Part shown: one piece after another, positions 17,706-25,784 of the stretch
How positions within the stretch are numbered: the stretch's first letter is position 1
Layout: each line of letters starts with the position of its first letter
From: Halogeometricum pallidum JCM 14848
GTDB taxonomy: Archaea; Halobacteriota; Halobacteria; Halobacteriales; Haloferacaceae
Assembly (NCBI RefSeq): GCF_000337095.1
Contig: NZ_AOIV01000038.1
Span: forward strand, 138,679-202,678
Length of the DNA: 64,000 nucleotides
Reading direction: 5' to 3'
Translations under genes and position numbers: made by a program
Notes under the pieces: model-generated
Told to the model about the DNA's origin: nothing
The model's input: only the letters and a program-made list of their open reading frames with translations
The model's database searches: none

Positions 17706-18356
17706 TTATCTGATCCTCGATTTGATTATTTTTGACTCGATTCGTTGGAGGTGTTCGCTGACGGTTCCCGCCGCGACGCCGAGGGTCTCGGCGAGTTCGC
17801 GGTGCGTTGTCCGGCGGGGAACGTCGTAGTACCCCTCCGCGACGGCGAGTTCGAGTACCTCCGATTGGCGGTCGGTCAGGACGTCACCGAGTCCGCCGGC
17901 GTCGTACTCTCCGAGGCGTTCGAGCGTGAATTCGACACCAGCGGGTAGGTCGGCTACCGCGCGCTGAATCGCCCGATTGGTCCCGAGTACCGTCACTTCG
18001 AGTCCCCGTCCCCCCTCGTCGGTGAGATGCATCGGCCAGTCGACGACGATTTCGTTGTCGTGGAGGACCGCCAGCAGGTCGCCAACCAGCGTCGACGTTC
18101 GGCACTGCACGTAGGCGACGCCGTGACCGTCCGACCCGGTCACGTCGTACTCCAGAACGTCGGGCGACGACGCCAGTACCGCGGACGCCCGTTCCAAGTC
18201 GCCGCGGAGTTCCAGGAGTTCGACGTACTCCCCCTCGGGCCCGGGGTTCACGTACAGTATCGCTTCAACCCGTACGGCCTCTTCTCGCGCAAAGTTCGCT
18301 TCGAGGGGACGAAGCAGTCCCGCGGGCCACGTCAGTTTCACCGTCGCGTATCTCAT
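17706..18356 (-). CDS. HTH-10 (Bat-type) DNA-binding regulator (216 aa)
   Basis: The C-terminal about 55 residues form the haloarchaeal HTH-10 domain: LTDRQSEVLELAVAEGYYDV, then RRTTHRELAETLGVAAGTVS and HLQRIESKII. The N-terminal domain is an acidic sensor-like module found in Bat-family regulators. The ATG at 18356 gives the normal start MRYATVKLTWP, a typical N-terminus for this family. It is divergent from a cytochrome P450 gene with about 126 bp between starts, so it may regulate that gene. The last codons (KIIKSRIR) are unusually AT-rich compared with the rest. Confidence 0.85.
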   Translation of the reverse strand: MRYATVKLTWPAGLLRPLEANFAREEAVRVEAILYVNPGPEGEYVELLELRGDLERASAVLASSPDVLEYDVTGSDGHGVAYVQCRTSTLVGDLLAVLHDNEIVVDWPMHLTDEGGRGLEVTVLGTNRAIQRAVADLPAGVEFTLERLGEYDAGGLGDVLTDRQSEVLELAVAEGYYDVPRRTTHRELAETLGVAAGTVSEHLQRIESKIIKSRIR

Positions 18357-18473
18357 GGGAATCGGCGGGACGCGAGGTCGAACCGCCCTCCGCCCGCCGC
18401 GTCGGGGATTAACCGGGAGGTGATAAATACACCTAGCATGCTCGGCGTCAGAAGCAGGCGGAGCGGGACCGAA

Positions 18474-18479
18474 GGAGAG
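18474..18479 (+). promoter_or_regulatory. Shine-Dalgarno-like site that decides the P450 start
   Basis: A GGAGAG-type sequence lies a few bases before the ATG at 18483. It favours that start over the in-frame ATG at 18438. Confidence 0.4.
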
Positions 18480-18482
18480 GCT

Positions 18483-19829
18483 ATGAGCAGTGACGTTCCG
18501 CCGATGACCGACGAGATGCCACCGGGACCCGACGGACTCCCCATCGTGGGCAACTACCTCGCGTCCGTCCGCCGCCCGTTCGAGTTCATGACCGACAACG
18601 CCGCGGAGTACGGCGACGTGGTCGGGTGGAAGGAACTGGACGGTCCGGTCTATCAGCTCAATCATCCCGACGATATCGAGCACGTCCTCGTGCAGAACAA
18701 CCAAAACTACGTCAAGGGCGACGCCTTCCAGCGGACGCTCGGACCCATCACGGGCAACGGCATCCTGAACAGCGAGGGCGCCGTCTGGCGCCGCAACCGA
18801 CACCTCATCCAACCCGCGTTCCACCCGGACCGCATTCAAGAGTACGCGGAGATGATGACGGACGCCACCGAGGAGATGCTGGCGACGTGGGAGGACGGGC
18901 AGACGCGCCCCGTTCACGAGGATATGATGACGGTGACGCTGAAGATAGTCGCGAGAGCCCTGTTCGGCGTCGACATCAACGATCACGTCGACGACATCGG
19001 GTCGGCGTTGGAGGAGTTCATGGCGGCCTCCGAGAGCCTCTCGAACTACGTCCTGCCGCAGGCGGTTCCGACGCCCTCGCGACGACGGATTCGCGAGGCC
19101 AGAGCGCGACTCGACGAGGTGGTCTACGAACTCATCGAGGAACGGCGCGCGAACCCCGGAGAGCGGGACGTCATCTCGATGCTCATCGACGTGACGGACG
19201 ACGAAGGAGAGAGGCTCTCGACGGAGCAGATACGCGATGAGGTGGTGACGCTCCTCCTGGCCGGGCACGAAACGACCGCCCTGTCGCTGACGTTCACCGC
19301 CTACGCCCTCGCCCGCCACCCCGGGGCCGAGGCCAAACTGATCGCGGAGTTGGACGAGGTACTGGACGGCCGGACGCCGGAGATGACGGACCTCCCGGAG
19401 TTGACGTACACGGAGCAGGTGGTCAAAGAGTCGATGCGCCTGTACCCGCCGGTGCCGGGAATCGTGCGCGAACCCGTGAAGCCGGACGTCGTCGGCGGCT
19501 ACGAGATTCCGCCGGGCGCGACGGTGCGGATGCACCAGTGGGTCGTCCACCGCGACGCCCGGTGGTACGACGACCCCCTCGCCTTCGAACCCGAACGCTG
19601 GACCGACGACTTCGAGCAGTCGCTCCCGCGACTGGCGTACTTCCCGTTCGCCGCGGGACCGCGCCGCTGTATCGGGGACCGATTCGCCATGCTCGAAGCG
19701 CGCCTCCTCCTCGCGACGATCTACCAGCGCTACCACCTCGAACTCACGCCGGGAGCGACGCTGGACCTGATGGCGACGGTCACCGCCCGCCCGAAAGAGG
19801 AGATTCCGATGACGGTTCGTCGACGCTGA
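18483..19829 (+). CDS. Cytochrome P450 (448 aa)
   Basis: A complete heme monooxygenase. The oxygen-binding I-helix motif AGHETT is at residues 260-265, the K-helix ExxR is E316-R319, and the heme-ligand loop FAAGPRRCIGDR places the axial cysteine at 396. The N-terminus lacks a membrane anchor, so it is soluble. The sequence resembles the CYP102/CYP174-like haloarchaeal P450s in general layout, but the substrate is not deducible. It is divergent from a Bat-type regulator, which may control it. It has no obvious link to pectin degradation and no ferredoxin partner nearby. Confidence 0.93.
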   Translation: MSSDVPPMTDEMPPGPDGLPIVGNYLASVRRPFEFMTDNAAEYGDVVGWKELDGPVYQLNHPDDIEHVLVQNNQNYVKGDAFQRTLGPITGNGILNSEGAVWRRNRHLIQPAFHPDRIQEYAEMMTDATEEMLATWEDGQTRPVHEDMMTVTLKIVARALFGVDINDHVDDIGSALEEFMAASESLSNYVLPQAVPTPSRRRIREARARLDEVVYELIEERRANPGERDVISMLIDVTDDEGERLSTEQIRDEVVTLLLAGHETTALSLTFTAYALARHPGAEAKLIAELDEVLDGRTPEMTDLPELTYTEQVVKESMRLYPPVPGIVREPVKPDVVGGYEIPPGATVRMHQWVVHRDARWYDDPLAFEPERWTDDFEQSLPRLAYFPFAAGPRRCIGDRFAMLEARLLLATIYQRYHLELTPGATLDLMATVTARPKEEIPMTVRRR

Positions 19830-20122
19830 AGGAACGCGGTTCCGGTCGAACGAACGTCGCGAGAGTGAGCAGCCGTTGAGGGAGAATCGGGGCAGTCTAA
19901 ATCTATCTCGTTCGGTTCGAATGTAAAGATGAGATGTCTGCTCCGAACGTCATGGAGGTGACACGCCTCTCCGGTTCGGATGACAGAGTTCACCGTACCG
20001 TTCCAACTGCTCGAACCCGCCTCTCGAATAGCGCTACAGATGCTTCGCTACGGTGTTTTCTCGGAAGACGTTTACAATGAAAGCAGACCACTTTAGCGGA
20101 ACCAGGGTGACGCTTTCGGCAT
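19830..20122. other. Intergenic gap, nothing recognised
   Basis: About 290 bp without a supportable frame. A TATA-like CACTTTAGC near 20090-20098 could drive the small frame that begins at 20123. Confidence 0.4.
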
Positions 20123-20281
20123 ATGTTCGACGACGACACGAGACGGCAGTTCCGGGAATCGATCCGGAAAGACGTCCGTTTCAATCGAACTCCGAACCGC
20201 GGCCATTCGACAGTAGCCTTCCGCCGTTCGGGTGGATATTCGGGTCGACGAGCGGGCGATGACAGGAGGGAGTATGACTAA
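20123..20281 (+). CDS. Possible small protein (52 aa), overlapping the next start
   Basis: A short frame begins MFDDDTRRQFRESIRKDV and ends with TAA inside the start region of the following gene (8-nt overlap at 20274-20281). A TATA-like CACTTTAGC lies about 28 nt before its ATG, compatible with a leaderless transcript. The first 20 codons have good haloarchaeal codon use, but the rest is less biased, so it may be a decayed or chance frame. If real, it would be translationally coupled to the next gene. No family recognised. Confidence 0.3.
   Translation: MFDDDTRRQFRESIRKDVRFNRTPNRGHSTVAFRRSGGYSGRRAGDDRREYD
20266..20270 (+). promoter_or_regulatory. Shine-Dalgarno site GAGGG before 20274
   Basis: GGAGGG ends three bases before the ATG at 20274 and favours this start over upstream in-frame ATGs at 20232 and 20259. 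Confidence 0.4.
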
Positions 20282-20636
20282 CCAGCGACGGACGGCAGTC
20301 GCGCCCCTCTCCGGGGACGGCCGGAACCGCTCTCTGGCGCCGTACCTCCGGAATCGACGGCGTCGCCTCGTCGTTTCCGCCGTCGACGCGGCCAGCGAGT
20401 CGCTGGAATTGAGTGCGCTCGCTCGACGGGTCACGGCGGTCGAGACCGGCGTGCCCGCCTCCGTGGTCTGCGAAGAGACGGCGCGGGAAGTCTGTCTATC
20501 GCTCTACAACAACCATCTGCCCGCCCTCTGCGCGCAGGCCGTCCTCAAGGTCCGCTCGCGGGAGTCTGTCGTCGTCCCGGGGGAACGGTTCGCGGAAGCC
20601 GTAGACTACCTTCGGCAGTCGGGGAGAGCAGAGTGA
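20274..20636 (+). CDS. DUF7344-type haloarchaeal small protein (120 aa)
   Basis: A protein with an apparent winged-helix-like small domain seen in many haloarchaeal proteins: a helix RRRRLVVSAVDAA, an ELSALARRVTAVE segment and CLSLYNNHLPAL, followed by a PGERF strand and short C-terminal helix. Such domains are usually tentatively assigned to transcription regulation. It lies alone between gaps, after a possible coupled small frame. The family assignment rests on memory of the pattern around LYNNHLP and is moderately certain; the function is not known. Confidence 0.65.
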   Translation: MTNQRRTAVAPLSGDGRNRSLAPYLRNRRRRLVVSAVDAASESLELSALARRVTAVETGVPASVVCEETAREVCLSLYNNHLPALCAQAVLKVRSRESVVVPGERFAEAVDYLRQSGRAE

Positions 20637-21039
20637 AATAGTAGAGGTCGTTCCGAGTTGAGTCTGGTAATCGAGACTTCACATCTATATTTCTGTTTTT
20701 GTGATTTCAAACGGAAAATATAGGTGTGACGGCGAGAGAGATACCTGCACCCGTTGTAGAAACTACGCCGAGCGAGGCTCTGTTCGTAGAGAGGGGCCCC
20801 GTTTTCCCGCAAATCCGCGGACCTCGCGTCTGACTGCATCCGAAGACATCCGGCAAGACCGGCCCGGCGGAGCGCAGAATTGGAGTAAGGTTACAGGTAT
20901 AGATATGTAATGAACTCGCGCTTCGCCTTCGAGACGACTTCTTCGCCAGAATGTTCGTCCGGGCGTGTCCGACAATATCGGATAGGCTATTCCGAGGTGA
21001 ACCCGCGAACACGCCGCGCAGTCGCGAACGACTCGCGAG
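20637..21039. other. Intergenic gap with a repeated palindromic element
   Basis: About 400 bp with no supported gene. It holds the second TTACAGGTATAGA element (20891-20910) and leads into the orphan SDR tail that starts near 21040. Confidence 0.45.
20891..20910 (+). repeat. Near-palindromic element TTACA-N10-TGTAA, copy 2
   Basis: TTACAGGTATAGATATGTAA is close to a perfect inverted repeat and matches copy 1 at 17435-17454. Confidence 0.4.
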
Positions 21040-21192
21040 GACGTCCTCGCCGGCGCCCTCAACGACCACGTGCTCGACCGGATGGGCCGACCCAGAGAGA
21101 TCGGACACGTCATCGTTCTCCTCCTCTCCGAGGAGGGCGAGTGGATGACGGGCGAGTCCATCGCCGTGGACGGCGGCTATCTCAGTGGGTGA
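21040..21192 (+). pseudogene. Orphan C-terminal fragment of a short-chain dehydrogenase
   Basis: The plus strand here encodes about 50 residues that look like the end of an SDR enzyme: a DRMGRPREIGHVIVLL helix, then EWMTGESIAVDGG, the usual substrate-loop and C-terminal strand, ending with TGA. There is no start codon or Rossmann fold in front of it. It converges on and overlaps an SDR gene on the minus strand which lacks exactly this part. The two pieces together would make one normal-length SDR, so this is probably an inverted 3' end (or an assembly inversion). Confidence 0.75.
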
Positions 21193-21806
21193 AACTCGAG
21201 CCACTGTTCGACCATCGGCGTCTCGACGGTCCCCGGTTTGACGGCGTTGACGGTGATGTCGTGATCGCTCAGATCTTTCGCCAACACAGTCGTGAACGCC
21301 AACACGACGGCCTTCGAGGCACCGTAGGCTCCCTGCCTGCGGAACGGACGCTCGGCGCCCACCGACGAGATATTGACGACGGTGTCGGCGGTTCCGGCGT
21401 CGACCATCGAAGCGGCGACGACCTTTGAGACGAGGAAGGTCCCCTTGGCGTTCACCTCGAAGTGCCCATCCCACACCACCTCGCTCGTCTCCAACAGGGG
21501 AACCGCTCGCTGGATACCCGCGTTGTTCACGAGGCCGTGTATCGGCCCGCGCTCGTCCGTCGCCGACCGGACCGCGGCTTCGACGGCCGACTCGTCGGTC
21601 ACGTCCACCTCGTATACCGCGGCTTGGGACCCCGTTTCGCGGACGAGTGAGGCGGTCTCCTCGGCGACGTCCGGTTTCGTATCGAAGACGGTCACGTCCG
21701 CGCCGGCGCGGGCACAGCGGACTGCGATGCCGCGTCCGACACCCCGAGCGCCGCCGGTCACGGCGACGTGCCTGTCACTCAGACGGTCGTCTGTCCGCGT
21801 CGTCAT
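21177..21806 (-). pseudogene. Short-chain dehydrogenase lacking its C-terminus (209 aa)
   Basis: The N-terminal Rossmann fold is intact: TGGARGVGRG near residues 17-26, NNAG near 90, Ser in NISSVG and the YGASK catalytic pair. The protein then stops shortly after KPGTVETPMVEQW, about 45-50 residues before the usual SDR end, losing the GRPxEI helix and the final VDGG strand. That missing part lies on the opposite strand at 21040-21192. It is the third gene of an IclR-FAH-SDR run, where an L-rhamnose or 2-keto-3-deoxyrhamnonate dehydrogenase would be expected. As written the enzyme is unlikely to fold fully. Confidence 0.75.
21183..21206. repeat. Short inverted repeat at the SDR junction
   Basis: CAGTGG and CCACTG flank a 12-bp spacer exactly where the two SDR pieces meet. 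It could have taken part in an inversion or in an assembly fold-back. Confidence 0.45.
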
Positions 21807-21857
21807 ACCACTACTGTCGGGAGCGGCTACAAATAGATGAGTGGACCACTCGTCCCG

Positions 21858-22706
21858 TTACTCCCGGTCCGCGACGACGGGGTTTCGCAGCGTTCCGATG
21901 CCCTCGATTTCGATTTCGACGGTGTCGCCGGGTTCGAGCAGTTCCGGCGGGTCGCGGAAGATGCCGACGCCGCCCGGCGTCCCCGTCGAGATGACGTCGC
22001 CCGGCCGCAGCGTGGTAATACCGCTGATGTACTCGACGACCTCTCCCACGTCGAAGATGAACTCCTCCGTGTTCGACTCCTGTTTCGTCTCGCCGTTGAC
22101 CCGGCAGGCGACGTCGAGTTCGTTGGGGTTCACGTCGCTTTCGGGAACGAGCGTCGGCCCCATGGGGGCGAACGTGTCGTAGCTCTTCCCGCGGAAGAAC
22201 TGCTCGTCTTCGAACTGGGCGTCGCGTCCGCTCACGTCGTTGACGGCGGTGTAGCCGGCGATGTACTCCGAAGCCTCCTCGGCGGAGACGTCCTTGGCCG
22301 TCCGGCCGATGACGACGCCGAGTTCCACCTCGTAGTCCACCTGTTCGACGTCGGCGGGGTGGACGATGGGGTCGCCCGGGTTCGTCACCGACGTGTCCGA
22401 CTTTCCGAACAGGAGCGGTCGCTCGGGTACCTCCTCGTTCTGCTCTTCAGCGTGGTCGTGGTAGTTGAGACCGACGCAGACGATTTTCCCCGGTCGCGGA
22501 ACGGGGGCGAGTAGTTTCGCGTCCGACGCGGGAATCGCCTGGTCTTCCGCGGCGTCGACCGCGTCCTCGACGACTCGGAGGAAGCCGGGGCTGGTGAGTT
22601 GCTCGTAGGAGACGTCCTCGCGGAGTCCGGTCAGCGGTACGATGTCGTCGTCGCGGCGGACGCCCCACTGCGGCGCGCCGCCGTTCGTGTATCGGACGAG
22701 TTGCAT
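21858..22706 (-). CDS. Fumarylacetoacetate hydrolase family protein, candidate 2,4-diketo-3-deoxy-L-rhamnonate hydrolase (282 aa)
   Basis: A FAH-fold C-C hydrolase. The catalytic domain shows GKIVCVGLNYHDHAEE, the metal-ligand motif DYEVELGVVIG, NDVSGRDAQ and RGKSYDTFAPMGP, ending in STGTPGGVG. Length and order match the FAHD1/UstD-like group. In the diketo-hydrolase pathway a member of this family cleaves 2,4-diketo-3-deoxyrhamnonate to pyruvate and L-lactate, and lactate-oxidation genes lie 10 kb away, which supports that reaction here. The ATG at 22706 removes a non-homologous 21-residue extension. It is flanked in the same direction by an IclR regulator (64 bp) and an SDR (51 bp). Confidence 0.85.
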   Translation of the reverse strand: MQLVRYTNGGAPQWGVRRDDDIVPLTGLREDVSYEQLTSPGFLRVVEDAVDAAEDQAIPASDAKLLAPVPRPGKIVCVGLNYHDHAEEQNEEVPERPLLFGKSDTSVTNPGDPIVHPADVEQVDYEVELGVVIGRTAKDVSAEEASEYIAGYTAVNDVSGRDAQFEDEQFFRGKSYDTFAPMGPTLVPESDVNPNELDVACRVNGETKQESNTEEFIFDVGEVVEYISGITTLRPGDVISTGTPGGVGIFRDPPELLEPGDTVEIEIEGIGTLRNPVVADRE

Positions 22707-22770
22707 CGTGCGTGAGTGACACGGGACGGTACCTAACTGTTGTGCTCCCGATTCGGTGCGCGTCGCCACG

Positions 22771-23529
22771 TCAGGAGTAGGTGAGGTTCACCTCGACGAC
22801 GTTGGCGCTCCGGAGAATCTGTTCGGGCACCTCCTCGGTGAAGCGCTGTTCGCGCATCCGGCTCTTGGGTCCGGAGACGCTGAGGGCCGCGATGGCGTAT
22901 CCGTTCTCGTCGGTTATCGGCGCGGCGACGCAGCGCATCCCCTTGACGCGCTCTTCGTCGTCGTAGGCGTAGCCGCGTGCTCGGACTTCCTCGAGAACGT
23001 CGAACAGTTCGTCCCTGTCGGTTATCGTGCTGTCGGTCACTGGTGGCAGGCCGTGCCGGTCGAGTATCGCCTCCACCTCGTCGCGCGGTCGGTTGGCCAT
23101 GATGGTCTTGCCGAGCGCCGTCGTCTGGAGGGGGACGCGCATCCCCGCGTGCGTGTCTAACTGGACGGCGTCCGGACCGCGGGAGCGATAGAGGAAGACC
23201 CCCATCCCGTGCTCTTCGATCATCAGGTTCGCGTGCTCGCCGGAGGTCTGCGCGAGTTGGTTTATCTCGGGACGGGCTATCTTGAACACCTTCTTGCGGG
23301 AGCGCGCCTGGTCGCCCAACTCGAGAAAGCGCGTGCTCACGTGGTAGGTATCGCCCTCCTTGATGAGATACTCCTCCTGTTCGAGCGTCCGGAGGTGGTC
23401 GTGCACGGTGCTCGTCGGCTTGTCGAGTCGCTGTGCGACCTCCGAGACGCCCGCACCGTCGAGCTCCCGCAGGAGTTCGATGAGCTCGAAGGAAACTTTG
23501 ACCGCCTTGATTGGTGCCGTGCCTGCCAT
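22771..23529 (-). CDS. IclR-family transcription regulator (252 aa)
   Basis: The N-terminal 75 residues form a winged helix (VSEVAQRLDKPTSTVHDHL, then a wing EEYLIKEGDTYHVS). The rest is the IclR effector domain with the GKTIMANRP helix and a C-terminal AALSVSGP strand. It probably responds to a sugar acid. It is the first gene of a run with the FAH hydrolase and SDR, and it is divergent from a GH3 gene across 107 bp, so it is a likely local regulator of both. A TATA-like CTTTTACC lies about 27 nt upstream. A second IclR paralogue is at 39998-40768. Confidence 0.9.
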   Translation of the reverse strand: MAGTAPIKAVKVSFELIELLRELDGAGVSEVAQRLDKPTSTVHDHLRTLEQEEYLIKEGDTYHVSTRFLELGDQARSRKKVFKIARPEINQLAQTSGEHANLMIEEHGMGVFLYRSRGPDAVQLDTHAGMRVPLQTTALGKTIMANRPRDEVEAILDRHGLPPVTDSTITDRDELFDVLEEVRARGYAYDDEERVKGMRCVAAPITDENGYAIAALSVSGPKSRMREQRFTEEVPEQILRSANVVEVNLTYS

Positions 23530-23636
23530 ACTCTCTATCGCTATCGTTTCGGTAAAAGCTTTCCGCCATCGTCGGACGCTGAAGCCCGAGCGTTACCAGA
23601 ATATTAATCGGGAAGGTACTCGAAATCGAAGTAACC

Positions 23637-25742
23637 ATGACAGATCCCGGCGGACGCGTGGAAGAGTTGGCCGACGCGCTCACGCGCGAGGAGAAAGTGA
23701 GTCTGGTTCACGGCGCCGTGGACCCCGAACGGACCGCGACGGGATATCTGCCGGGCGTCGAGCGACTAGACATCCCCGAGTTGAAACTGGTCGACGGACC
23801 GCTCGGAGTCCGCGTTCCCGGGCAGTCCGCGACGGCGTTTCCGGCGTCTATCGCCCTCGCCGCAACGTTCAACCTCGAACTCGCCGAGCGACAGGGCGTC
23901 GCGATGGGTCGGGAGGCGAAGGCGCGGGGTCAGCACTCGATACTCGGTCCCGGCCTGAACCTGATTCGCGTCCCCCACTGCGGGCGAAACTTCGAGTACT
24001 ACTCCGAAGACCCCGTTCTGACGGCGGATTTGGCCGCGGCCGTCGTCAAGGGCGTCCAGTCTGAGGACGTCATCGCGACGCCGAAGCACTACGTCGCCAA
24101 CAATCAGGAGACGAAGCGACTGCGCGTCAGCGCCGAGACGAGCGAACGAGCGCTCCGAGAACTCTACCTCCCCGGCTTCCGGGCGGCCGTCGAGGCCGGC
24201 GCCGGGTCGGTGATGACCTCGTACAACCGCGTCAACGGAACATACATGAGCGACCACCGCCGCCTGCTCACCGACGTGCTCAAAGGCGAGTGGGGCTTCG
24301 ACGGCTACGTCGTCTCCGATTGGTTCGGGACGAACAGCGTCGCCGGGTCGGCGAACGCCGGTCTCGATTTGGAGATGCCGGGTATCACGTTCGAGGAGTT
24401 GAAAGACGCCTTCCAGATGGACCCCGACACCGACCTGTTCGAGGACGCCGACGGGGAGGCGCTTCCGGGCCCCGACGCGAAGGCCGGACTGTTCGCCGCG
24501 TCGCTCGAAGAGGCCGTCGAATCGGGAGACGTACCGGAATCGCGGCTCGACGACATGGTGGCGAGAATCCTGCGGCAGATGGAGCGCATCGGACTGTTCG
24601 ACGGTGAACGGGACGAAGGCGCCGTCGACACGCCGGAGCACCGTTCGCTCGCGGAGACCATCGCCGCGCGGGCGACCGTCCTCTTGGAGAACGACGGCGT
24701 CCTCCCGCTCGACGCCAACGCGGACGTGGCCATCCTCGGTCCAGGCGCCGAAGACGCGATGCTCGGCGGCGGCGGGTCCTCGGAAGTCGAATCGGCGCAC
24801 GAGACGCCGACGCTCGACGGGATTCGAGCGCGCTCGGAGGGCACCGTCGAGTACGCGCAGGGGGTGGCGAAGATTCGGACGCCGTCGTTCTTCGACCACG
24901 AGTCGGAGGAGGAACCCGAGACCGGAGACGACGAACCGAGTCTCGACGAGGCCGTCGAACGCGCCGCCGAGGCGGACGTCGCCGTCGTCGTCGTCCGGGA
25001 CGCGAACTCCGAGGCCGAGGACCGCGAGAGCCTCCGTCTACCCGGCGAGCAGGACGAACTGGTCGCGGCCGTCGCCGAGGCGAACGACCGGACGGTCGTC
25101 CTCGTGCAGTCCGGCGGCCCCGTCGAGATGCCGTGGCGGGAGGACGTCGCCGCCGTCGCGGTCGCCTGGTATCCCGGACAGGCCGACGGGGACGCCGTCG
25201 CGTCGGTGCTGTACGGCGACGTCGACGCCGCGGGCCGTCTCCCGGTGACGTTCGCACCCGAAGGGTCGTACCCGGCGAACACCGAAGAGCGGTTCCCCGG
25301 CGTCGACTACGAGGCGCGCTACGACGAGGACGTCTTCGTCGGCTACCGCCACTTCGACGCCGCGGAGTCCGACCCGACGTACCCGTTCGGTCACGGCCGC
25401 TCCTACGCTGAGTTCGCGTACGGCGACGCGTCGATGGCCGACGAGTCGACGGTCGAAGTCGGGGTGGAGAACGTCTCCGAACGGGACGGCCGCGAAGTCG
25501 TGCAGGCGTACGTCGCGGCGCCGGCCGTCGACGGCATCGACCGACCGCGGCGCGAACTCGCGGGCTACGCCGCCGTCGAACTCGCCGCGGGGGAGTCGAC
25601 GACGGTGAGCGTCTCGCTGAACGAACTCGCGTTCCAGCGGTACGACGAGGACGGGGGCTGGACGACCGACGAGGGCGAGTACACCGTGGAACTCGGTCGC
25701 TCCTCGCGGGACGTTCGGACGGAGACGAACGTCTCGCAGTAG
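23637..25742 (+). CDS. GH3 beta-glycosidase (701 aa)
   Basis: A complete GH3 enzyme. The (beta/alpha)8 domain contains KHYVANNQE near residue 150 and the nucleophile motif GYVVSDW with Asp228. The second alpha/beta sandwich domain and a C-terminal fibronectin-III-like domain (GREVVQAYV to the end) follow. No signal peptide is present, so it acts inside the cell on short oligosaccharides. GH3 members include beta-glucosidases and beta-xylosidases; the specificity is not decided by these motifs. It lies divergent from an IclR regulator with a TATA-like AATATTAATC upstream, and probably removes beta-linked side residues of imported pectin fragments. Confidence 0.92.
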   Translation: MTDPGGRVEELADALTREEKVSLVHGAVDPERTATGYLPGVERLDIPELKLVDGPLGVRVPGQSATAFPASIALAATFNLELAERQGVAMGREAKARGQHSILGPGLNLIRVPHCGRNFEYYSEDPVLTADLAAAVVKGVQSEDVIATPKHYVANNQETKRLRVSAETSERALRELYLPGFRAAVEAGAGSVMTSYNRVNGTYMSDHRRLLTDVLKGEWGFDGYVVSDWFGTNSVAGSANAGLDLEMPGITFEELKDAFQMDPDTDLFEDADGEALPGPDAKAGLFAASLEEAVESGDVPESRLDDMVARILRQMERIGLFDGERDEGAVDTPEHRSLAETIAARATVLLENDGVLPLDANADVAILGPGAEDAMLGGGGSSEVESAHETPTLDGIRARSEGTVEYAQGVAKIRTPSFFDHESEEEPETGDDEPSLDEAVERAAEADVAVVVVRDANSEAEDRESLRLPGEQDELVAAVAEANDRTVVLVQSGGPVEMPWREDVAAVAVAWYPGQADGDAVASVLYGDVDAAGRLPVTFAPEGSYPANTEERFPGVDYEARYDEDVFVGYRHFDAAESDPTYPFGHGRSYAEFAYGDASMADESTVEVGVENVSERDGREVVQAYVAAPAVDGIDRPRRELAGYAAVELAAGESTTVSVSLNELAFQRYDEDGGWTTDEGEYTVELGRSSRDVRTETNVSQ

Positions 25743-25784
25743 GGCGAAACGGGAAAGCCGACGAATCGGTCGTCGGCCGCCCGA

